64,000 nucleotides of DNA, taken from assembly GCA_030704615.1 (NCBI GenBank), contig CM060733.1:41664001-41728000 (forward strand). Reading direction: 5' to 3'. The position numbers and the translations under genes are program-made. Under the pieces are notes generated by a model that saw nothing but the letters and a program-made list of their open reading frames with translations, did no database searches and was not told where the DNA came from. The stretch's first letter is position 1, and each line of letters begins with the position of its first letter. Below, in pieces: positions 55,391-64,000 of this stretch. This DNA is from Takakia lepidozioides (Eukaryota > Streptophyta > Takakiopsida > Takakiales > Takakiaceae).

Positions 55391-56650
55391 GTGTGGTGTG
55401 GTTTGGACAGCGATGTAGTTGTGTAGCGATACGTATGCGCACGACAGTAACTTTGATGTTATTGAGAAATTGAGTATGGCTCCCAAAGAGGGTTTAGCAC
55501 TTACTCACATGAAAAGTCGTTGTCGACCTGCTTATCTTCGGGATCGTTATCATTTCGAATTTGAATCCGATCAGTCTGTGTGCCTGAAGTGGAGCCAGAC
55601 AAAAGGGGGAGGAGCACTGTGTTGTAGAGGTCAGAATCACCCTCCATGCCAAAAAGGCTTCTTCCGCCTGACTTGCATGCATGGTAAGTTGCTCATGCAC
55701 TAGACAGGAGGACATGAACAGTTTGGTGGGGGGGATTTAAGCAAATGAAACTGTTGAAAGAAAACCAATTCGGAAGGGAAAGAACGAACCTGTGGACACA
55801 GAAAGATCGACCACCCGTGCAGAGCGGTGGCTGCATGACTCCAACAGTATTTGCATGAACGCTGGGGATTTTTCCTTTGCACCTCTCCAGGGAGTGCCAT
55901 CTGGTCTCTTCAGAGTCATTTGCTCTCTTGCTCTGTGTCTCTCTCTAAGGGAAGTAAAATAAAGAGACTTTCTTCTCTTTCGTATTGTAGAAGGAACCCT
56001 CTCCAGCTTGACTACCACTCTCTCTCTAAGTGCAAAAAGTAGAAAACCGCAGTGACTCCCGATTTCTTGCGGGATTGCATGCGTTGTTGCTTGTCTCTAG
56101 AAGCATCGGATTCCCTCTCGCGTGACCGTTACACATAGTCGTTCCCTTATTAGTGCACATGCCAGCAATTGGTGTACAACTGTTCGTATTCAGCTATGGA
56201 TGTCTGACGTGTGTCGCCCAAAATAAACGGCGTGTTCTTTCTTAGAACGGTTTCAATATTTAAAAATAACAGCGAATCCCAGAAATCTTGGCGCGCAGTC
56301 TTACACAAATAAATGTAAATGAACGAGAGTTTGATGACAAATTTTGGAATATCATACACGGTCATCCTTGTTAGCCAAACCCCACATTCGTTTCACATTT
56401 GGAACTTTCTAGGTGCGCATGATCATTGGTAGTAGTATAAAGATACATTTACTTAATCTGCAATCCCATCCTCAGATCCTGTGGCATGCTTCCAGGAAGT
56501 CGGCTTTGTTATTGGGTTTATTGATGAGATTTTGATTAACGGTTTAACAGCTGCCGACGCTGCTCCTAGGGATACTCTGACCACTGGGCCCACAAGAAAA
56601 GTAATTAAAATGGACGGCTGCATATCTGGAAAGAATAACATAATATGCAC
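55391..56650. other. Unassigned flank between the Gypsy remnant and transposase copy 2
   Basis: A frame at 55419-55703 (+) has a Cys-rich end (CCRGQNHPPCQKGFFRLTC) but no family match. A minus-strand stretch at about 55960-56018 (RKRRKSLYFTS) resembles the exon at the far right of the window. Nothing else was recognised. Confidence 0.35.
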
Positions 56651-56775
56651 AGTCGTTGTCTGAGCTTCCTCCGCCATATTCTCTGCTCATTCTTCAACTG
56701 TGTTCTGGAGACATCAGTAAACCGATTTACACTAGATCTGCGATAACAAGGTATAAACGTACGCGAGGAAAGAAG

Positions 56776-59700
56776 ATGGCTTCCTCTGAAGCGGAGTTCT
56801 TCTCTGACGACAAACCAGTGCCGTTCTCCCAGGAAGTCCTTGACAATGGATTTGCAATTGTTCTGGAACATGTCTTGGCTACCCGTTTTCAGCTGCAGAA
56901 TGGCTCCATCTTTTTGGAGAAAGAGGTGTACGATCTTAAAGGGAAGTTGTTGAAATACTCTTTCCAAAACCGTGATGAGACGGCTCATATCAGCCAGTGG
57001 AGAGTGCGTCCTGGTCAATACAGAGTACTTGGAGAGCCTCGGCGAAAGTCCCTTGGGTCATATGTGACGCCCGGGACTGCTGCTTCGGTCGTTGAAGACA
57101 AGAGGGAGGTGGTGGTGAAAAAAGAACAGACGTCCTCCACTCCAATTGTTGAGCTTTCGGATTCTTCCGATGATGACATAAGTGAAATTCCAAATCCAGT
57201 CCTTCCTACTGTGGTTGGAGAAGCTGATGAAGAAGAGATTTGTAGTGTCATTCCAAAATTGCGGGTGATGGGAGGAATGGCTGGATTCAAAAGTGAGTTG
57301 CGGGGAATTGATTGGGAATCTTTGAAGCAGGTGCCTGTGAAGTTCTTGCCAGAGACTTTGAATGGCAATATCCTATTCGAGCTGCCTCCTCCTCCGCGAG
57401 TTGGAGGTGTAACAATCATGATGCATGGAATGGACAAGAAACACGACGGGCACCCATGGTGCAGAACAAAAACATCCAATATTCAGTATGATGACAAGCT
57501 TGTTTTCAGGAGGACAGTTTGCAATGGATACCTTAGGTGTGATAATTTGAATTGCAGACACTTTCTTCAGTCTGGGGTTCATAATCAAAGCGAATGGGAG
57601 GGTCTGGCGGAAAATCCATTTCAGCCTGGGACTGCCCCTCCACCGGCAAACACTTTCGTCTGCAAATTCTGCAAACTTGTGCCATCCTGCTTGGCGCTCT
57701 GCGGAGCAAGAATGTACTATGTTGTCCACCGTTTGAAAACAATGACAAGAGCTTGTGTGCATTTCGGATTCCATAATCATCCTGTCTCGAAGGGGGATTA
57801 CATGGAGAGTGTTGAGACAGTATCGAGGTTGATTAAACAGGAGTTCGGGAGAAACCCATCCGCAACAACATCTGCAATTGCTCTTGGCGCAAGCAAGTCC
57901 TTCTTGGAAAGCCATATTTTGAGTGAAGGGGATTCTGTGGGGACTAAACTTGACGGTGCAGCATTGGACCTGGTCATGGATCATTTCTCCACTTTAAGTT
58001 CACCTAACATTCGGCATCAGATCAATGCATTGAGAATGGGCTCTGGGATCAGAGGCTACATAGACAACATTTTGGAATTGAAACGAGTGAGCAAGTACGA
58101 TTACATCCAGGACAATGTATTCCCAGGTCAAGGTGTCATCAAAGTTTTTCTTTTCAAAATGTCGACTGTTGGGGAGGGCAGTGGGGTTAGCCTCGTGAAG
58201 CGGATGCAGAAGACTGGGGACTTGCAGAACTGTTTTCTTATGTTTGATCATGTGAAACGAGTGAAGGATTGGACGACAATGGCTTGTCATGTCTACGATC
58301 CAGTGTACCAACGAGTTATGACAATTGCAGTTTGTGACATGCAATCCGAGGATACGGAATCCCAGAAGCTCATGTGGAATTCCTTGATACGTGTCATGGG
58401 CTGCCATCTCCAAATTTCGCAGTTTTCATGGCGGATAGTGCTCAAGCAAATTTCAATGCTATTCGTATTGTCTTCGGATCGGGCGACCCAAAAGTGCCTA
58501 TGCCAAGAAGAGAGCGTACATGTCTATTCCATTGGACACAATCTCTGGAAAAACATACAAAGTCGGACATCAAACCAGAGATGCAGACTCAGCACCGTAA
58601 ATTGTGCAAAGAGTACAAAGATGCTAGAACAATGAAGGAGGCGAACACTTTGTTCCAGACAATTTGTGCCAGGTGGTTCTCCTCTGGAGCTGCATCACTT
58701 GAGAGTATGAGAGCATTGGAAGATTGGCTGGCGTTTTGGCACTTCCGGTATAGACAGTGGGGAGCAGCCATGCCATTGGTACGAGGCTTATATTTATTGC
58801 TTTATTCATACATTTGCTTTCCATTTTATTGTGTCCTCGCTTTCTTTATGTTGTTTTCTGTTCACTGTTTTGAAGTGTGGTTATGCACTTTGCAGAACAT
58901 GTCCATTGAGGAAATGGCGGGCATGCCATTTTGCAATTTGGCAGAAACTGTGCACAACGCATGGTTGCAGCAGTCTGGGAAACGAGGTCGGGATTTGTAT
59001 GTGGCAACAACAGATGATTTGATACGTGCCTTGCAACAACAAACCCGATACCGTGATTTCTTACGAGGTGGGGTTGGTGGCAAGGGTCCGGACAAATGGG
59101 AGTTGATGTTGCGTGCTGCAAACAGATCTGGGGAACGCCCAGGGAAGATAGCACGGGCGGTGAGCATGTATGCCCAGGGAACGCCACTTGTTTCTAGAGT
59201 TCCACATCTTGAAGGGGAGGAGAGATTCGGCTCCTGTAAGAGGAAATTGAACACTCCACCTGGTTCGGATTCAGATTCCCACAGGGCAGACCGTGATAAC
59301 TTCTCGAAGCCTCGTGTTCCCCTGCATGACAGCTCCATGTCCGGAACCTCCATTGTGGAGGAACCTCCAACACGACGGCAAGCTCCAGCATCAAATAGTG
59401 CCACTGAAATGGTGCAGGAGAGAAACAACCCCCTTGATGTGCTTGAGTCCGCATGCCCCGACCACGTTTGGCACATAGAACGCACAAGTGTAGGGTCTCG
59501 TGTGAAATGTACAGCGATCAGGGCAACTAATTTCGAGAAGTGCACTTCATCTATATCCAGAGGTGGTGCCCGAATTCCTGCTCCGACTTTCACGGGCTTG
59601 ATGCGTCCATACGGTCAACCAGAAGCCAAGAACCACAAGTTCTGGTTCTGTGCAGATGATTGTGCCAGATGTGTGCATGGAACTGTGCGTCCTTCCGTAG

Positions 59701-60284
59701 TGATGAAGCCATCTCCTCCAACCGTTTGGCCCGTGAAGGTGGGAACATATCTCAGCTTTCAGGAGATTGAAATGCTGGAGGAGGCAGGTTTTTCCCTTGC
59801 AAGACAACCCCAACTCCATGCATGTGCTACTACTTCTGCGTCCTCCCGGGTCCCCCCGGCAAATCCTGACTTGTGGCCAACCAAACGAGATGGAAAGCTC
59901 GTTCGGCGTTTCCCTCCAACCGCTGAACACTTTGGCAAAGTGAAGTCCGCAAGAATGCTCCAAGCTCGTGTTGGAAGCACCACGGAAGTACCCGATCCAA
60001 GATATGGTCGGGTATTCACAATCATCACTTCCACATCTGCTGTTCATGACAGGACCTACGACATCACGGTTTCCAATTTCCCCAATTGCACATGTCCTGA
60101 TTTTGTGAATATGCTATCAACCAGTTTGGGCAAGAGAGGTAAATTCATACCCTGCAAACATTTGTATTTCATATTTTTGAAGAGGATGGTTTGCGATCCC
60201 AAACGTGACAACTTCATTCACCAGGCCACTATGAGTTTCAACGAGGTCGATACTCTTTTGCAGCGGGATACAACACATGGGTAG
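56776..60284 (+). pseudogene. Mutator-like transposase with SWIM zinc finger, copy 2 (one frameshift)
   Basis: The ATG at 56776 starts MASSEAEFFSDDKPVPFSQE. A SUMO-interaction-like motif (IVELSDSSDDD) occurs near residue 122. A WRKY/GCM1/FLYWCH-like zinc domain follows: HPWCRTKTSN, CNGYLRCDNLNC, FVCKFCK, and CVHFGFHNHPVSKG near 57770. The DDE core has MFDHVKRVKDW (58240), then FMADSAQANFNAI (58428) and CLFHWTQSL. A 10-nt deletion relative to copy 1 near 58400 shifts the frame; otherwise the coding region is open. A 117-bp intron lies at 58779-58895. The C-terminus carries a SWIM finger (CTCPDF...PCKHL) near 60090-60160. It is the best representative of the family here, but needs repair of one frameshift to encode a full protein. 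Confidence 0.82.
58779..58895 (+). other. In-frame, stop-free intron in transposase copy 2
   Basis: GTACGAGG...TTTGCAG bounds 117 bp that are absent from the conserved protein alignment with copy 1, which has a 135-bp intron (28985-29119) at the same codon. Both introns are multiples of three and contain no stop, so retention would add a hydrophobic insert (LLLYSYICFPFYCVLAFF here). Confidence 0.7.
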
Positions 60285-60690
60285 CATCAACTATGCAATG
60301 TGGTATGTGGACGACCATGATTTGAAATGTGTAATTCACATCAATTCGTCGGCGGTGCAGTGATATGGCCTCCAACTATACGGAGTGAGCTCTGAGTGAC
60401 AACTTTTAGGTGGTGCACATTTGTCATTGCACCGTTCGAAGTCTACAGGTCTTGCTGTCGCTATGCACTACAATCATCTTTTGAAGATGATCCTAACTCT
60501 CATTGTTATTTGAGGAGGGAGGAAGGTCTTCCCGTGGCAGCCTTTATGGCGCACACCTTGTGAGGATATTTTTTCGTCCTCGTAATTGTAAAAGTGAAAC
60601 AAGCATTTGTAATTGCACAATGTTGGATGTTGCATTTGTAGGCTCAACGCTCGTCTTGATTCTATTTAGGCAAGATTCCCTGTATTAATT
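60285..60690. other. 3' flank of transposase copy 2
   Basis: No gene and no strong repeat found. Confidence 0.4.
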
Positions 60691-60714
60691 CCACGGTCAT
60701 AGGACCATCCACGG

Positions 60715-60900
60715 TTATAGGCGGCGCATGTTAATGCTGACGTGGCAGATGACGGACAGTGACATGTCATCATTTACCGCCACATCAGCATGCTAACACG
60801 ACGCTCACACCACGTCAGTGTGTGTGCAGGCTCACGCCACGTCAGCTGGCGTGAGCGTACGCTCGCGCGCTCACGCGCAACGCTCACGCCATTGCGTCGT
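60715..60900. repeat. Cluster of GC-rich palindromes
   Basis: TGCTGACGTGGC at about 60733 pairs with GCCACATCAGCA at about 60780 (11 of 12), enclosing GATGAC...GTCATC. A second hairpin, GCTCACGCCA-CGTCAGC-TGGCGTGAGC, spans 60830-60856, and further CTCACGC words follow to 60898. TGACG/CGTCA cores recur. This may be a transposon terminus next to the satellite. Confidence 0.7.
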
Positions 60901-60959
60901 TGTTGAATGACCATTACAGAGAGGCCCCTGTGTGCACGATTTTCACATGAAAAAAACAA

Positions 60960-63570
60960 TGACAAGGGGGCTCAAACAGTGTGCGTCAACGCACACTGTT
61001 TGAGCTGCCACGTAAGTTTGGATTGAGCCTGACAGAGATGCCATTTGTGGCCGTTTTGAACAAGAAAAACAAGGCAAAAAGCAAAGCAAAATGGGGGTTC
61101 AAACAGTGTGCGTTGCCGCACACTGTTTGAGCTTCCAAGTGGGGGTGGAATGAACCTTACAGAGAGGCCCCTGTGTGCACAATTTTCACATGAAAAAAAC
61201 AATGACAAGAGGGCTCAAACAGTGTGCGTCAACGCACACTGTTTGAGCTTTGACAGAGATGCCATTTGTGGCCGTTTTGAACAAGAAAAACAAGGCAAAA
61301 AGCAAAGCAAAATGGGGGTTCAAACAGTGTGCGTTGCCGCACACTGTTTGAGCTTCCAAGTGGGGGTGGAATGAACCTTACAGAGAGACCCCTGTGTGCA
61401 CGATTTTCATATGAAAAAAACAATGACAAAGGGGGCTCAAACAGTGTGCGTCAACGCACACTGTTTGAGTTGCCACGTAAGTGTGGATTGAGCCTGACAG
61501 AGATGCCATTTGTGGCCGTTTTGAACAAGAAAAACAAGGCAAAAAGCAACGCAAAATGGGGGTTCAAACAGTGTGCGTCAACGCACACTGTCTGAACTTC
61601 CAATAAGGGGTCATTTGAACTTAGCATAGTGGCTATGAGTGGCCGATTTTGAAATCAAAAAACAGGCACTAAAGGGGGCACACAGTTTGAGCTTCCCAAT
61701 AGGGGTGGAATGAACCTTACAAAGAGGCCCATGTGTGCACGATTTTCAAATGAAACAAACAATGAGAAAGGGGGCTGAAATAGTGTGCGTTCCCGCACAC
61801 TGTTTCAGCTTCCAATAAAGGGTGGATTGAACATGCCAGAGTGGCCCTTTGTGCGAGAATTCCACACCAGAAAACAAGGCAAAGGGGGGCTCAAATAGTG
61901 TGCGTTGACGCACACTGTTTGAGCTGCCACTTAAGTGTGGATTCAGCCTGTCAGAGATGCCATATGTGGCCGACTTTTACATGAAGTACACAATGAGAAG
62001 GGGGGCTCAAACAGTGTGCGTTGACGCACACTGTTTGAGCTGCCAGCTAATTGTGGTTGTACCTCAAAAGACATGCCCTATGTGGCCAATTTTAACATAA
62101 AACAAACAATGAGAAGGGGGGCTCAAACAGTGCGCGTTGATGCACACTGTTTGAGCTGCCACTTAAGTGTGGATTCAGCCTATCCAAGATGCCATTTGTG
62201 GTCGATTTTTACATGAATTAAACAACAAGATGGGGGGCTCAAACAGTGTGCGTTGATGCACGCTGTTTGAGCTGCCAGGATATTGTGGTTGAACCTCAAA
62301 AGAGATGCCCTATGTGGCCAATTTTAACTTGAAACACACAATGAGAAGGGGGGCTCAAACAGTGTGCGTTGACGCACACTGTTTGAGCTGCCAGGATATT
62401 GTGGTTGAACCTCAAAAGAGATGCCCTATGTGGCCGATTTTAACTTGAAACACACAATGAGAAGAAGGGCTCAAACAGTGTGCGTTGACGCACACTGTTT
62501 GAGCTGCCAGTTAATTGTGGTTGTACCTCAAAAGACATGCCCTATGTGGCCGATTTTAACATGAAACAGACAAAAACAAGCGGGGCTCAAATAGTGTACG
62601 TTGACGCACACTTTTTGAGCTGCCACTTAAGTGTAGATTCAGCCCGTCCAAGATGCCATTTGTGGTCGATTTTTACAAGAATTAAACAACGAGATGGGGG
62701 GCTCAAAGAGTGTGCGTTGACGCACACTGTTTGAGCTGCCAGGTACTTGTGGTTGAACCTCAAAACAAATGCCCTAAGATTGCAAATTTGGACATGAAAC
62801 AAACAATGAGAAGCGGGGCTCAAACAGTGTGCGTTGACGCACACTGTTTGAGCTTCCAGGCAAGTGTGGATTCAAACTGCCTGAGTGGCCCTGTGTGCAC
62901 GATTTCCGCACCAAAAACCAAGGAAAAAGGGGGGGCTAAAACGTTGTGCGTTGATGCACACTGTTTGAGCTGCCACGTAAGTTTGGATTGAACCTGACAG
63001 AGATGCCCTTTGTGGCCGATTTTAACATGAAAACATTATGTCGAGTGGGGGCTCAAACAGTGTGCGTTGCCGCACACTGTTTGAGCTTCCAAGTGGGGGT
63101 GGAATGAACCTTACAGAAAGGCCCCTGTGTGCACAATTTTGATATAAAAAAAAGAATGAGAAGGGGGGCTCAAACAGTGTGCGTTGCTGCACACTGTTTG
63201 AGCTTCCAAATAGTGGAGGATTGAACCAGACAGACATGCCCGTTTTGGGGCCGATTTTCGTATCAAAAAACAAGCACAAAGTTGGGGCTCAAGCGGTCGG
63301 CGTTGCCACACACTGTTTGTGCTTCTTAATACGGGTGGATTGAACCAGAGAGAGATGCCGTATGTAGGCAATTTTCATATAAAAAATACAAGCACAATTG
63401 GGGTCTGAAACTGTGTGCGTTGCCGCACACTGATTGACATTCCAGTCAGTGGTGAATTGAACCAGACAGAGAGGCCCAAAGTGGCCGATTTTCACATCAA
63501 AAATGAAGCACATATGTGGGTCTCAAGCAGTGTGCGTTGCCGCACTCTGTTTGAGCTTCCAAGTAGGTTT
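60960..63570. repeat. Satellite of about 116 bp built on a 36-bp palindrome, about 23 units
   Basis: Each unit contains the palindrome GCTCAAACAGTGTGCGT, a 2-nt centre, and its exact inverted partner, or a close variant. It is followed by about 80 bp with conserved words such as GCC(C/A)TWTGTGGCCGATTTT and CATGAAA. Cores start at about 60970, 61098, 61215, 61318, 61437, 61562, 61775, 61892, 62008, 62122, 62237, 62353, 62470, 62586, 62700, 62817, 62935, 63051, 63168, 63286, 63405 and 63521, with one half-core near 61672. From 61775 on, spacing is 114-119 bp. Several units differ at the central CpGs as TpG or CpA. Confidence 0.95.
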
Positions 63571-63585
63571 GGACATCACTTGTAC

Positions 63586-64000
63586 CTTTTTCTTGGCTGC
63601 TCCAGAAGACTCCCCAATTGTCGGAGACCCTTTGCGCTTTGGACTGCTCTCTACGCCGACCATGTTCTGGAGCATCTCCCCCATCCTCTTTTCCACTATC
63701 TGGTTCTTCGTGAGGCCAGCATCAACATCATCTTCGGCGTCCGTCTCTCCCTCGGATGCAGTCTCCTCCTCACCAATTCTTGGAAGTATGGCGGGCTGTT
63801 GTTCTTCTCCAGAATCTTGCTCTTCCATCGCCAGACTTTCCTCTTTGCCCTCTTCTTCCTCCTTTTCCTCTTCGTCTACTCTTTCCATCCTCATTCTATA
63901 TCTGGCTCTATTCTTGTCCCTAGTGCTCGTGAAGTATAATGACTTCCTTCTCTTCCTCCTCCATTGGAAACAAGGGCTCCCCACGCTGCCTCTAGAGCTC
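63586..64000 (-). CDS. Exon of an acidic, Lys-rich protein, running off the window
   Basis: On the minus strand an open frame reads RRKSLYFTSTRDKNRARYR, a Glu-rich tract of about 60 residues, then VEKRMGEMLQNM and GSPTIGESSGAAKKK. It ends at a consensus donor (AAG|GTACAAG) at 63586; the satellite array then lies in the following intron. No ATG was identified in the window. It shows a nuclear-protein-like composition but no recognisable domain. A shorter related start (RKSLYFTS) lies near 55960-56000. Confidence 0.4.

Noticed and set aside
60972-63540. Open frames of 65-93 codons across the satellite on both strands
   Set aside because: They repeat the same short peptide in every unit and arise from the repeat itself, with no independent coding signal.
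60960-63570. CRISPR-like repeat-spacer array
   Set aside because: The regular spacing and palindromic repeat look similar at first, but the spacers are near-identical to each other, the genome is eukaryotic and no cas genes exist. It is a tandem satellite.

Overview
This is nuclear DNA from a streptophyte (plant-lineage) eukaryote. Genes are split by many short GT-AG introns, the two best-conserved host genes are plant-like in sequence, and most of the window is nested transposable elements. A Gypsy-type retrotransposon carrying a cytosine-5 DNA methyltransferase, which I recall being reported from charophyte algae, together with the low gene density points to a large-genome charophyte such as Chara. 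That assignment is inference. The genetic code is standard, because the host genes end normally at TGA or TAA.

Left third (1-22.1 kb): three host genes. A six-exon BPI/LBP-family lipid-binding gene (+) is followed by a complete 38-exon gene for the second-largest subunit of RNA polymerase III (-). Its reconstructed exons sum to 3498 nt (1165 codons plus stop). 358 bp away, in divergent orientation, lies a complete four-exon LTV1 gene (+), a 40S ribosome assembly and export factor. The two translation-supply genes face away from one shared promoter interval.

Middle (22.5-34 kb): a 240-codon signal-peptide gene (-) has been split by a Ty1/copia element with a perfect 5-bp target duplication. 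One LTR of that element was itself hit by a small hAT-type MITE. Next come a decayed Mutator-like transposase with a SWIM zinc finger, a second Mutator-like fragment, and a repeat block built from captured pieces of OSB-type (organellar ssDNA-binding) and PPR genes.

Right half (36.3-55.4 kb): the main find is a Gypsy element whose pol frame reads protease, DNMT3-like cytosine methyltransferase, reverse transcriptase. A 13.75-kb CACTA transposon (38762-52509, TSD ATT) sits inside that frame. Conceptually removing it restores an uninterrupted protease-methyltransferase frame. The CACTA element encodes a TNP2 transposase and, on the opposite strand, a TnpA-like protein fused to a plant NIF/FCP1-like HAD phosphatase domain. 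It also holds a LINE fragment and a duplicated tail of captured OSB and PPR exons.

The right end (56.7-64 kb) holds a nearly intact second copy of the SWIM-type Mutator-like transposase, a cluster of GC-rich palindromes, a very regular satellite of about 116 bp built on a 36-bp near-perfect palindrome (about 23 units), and an exon of an acidic protein running off the window.
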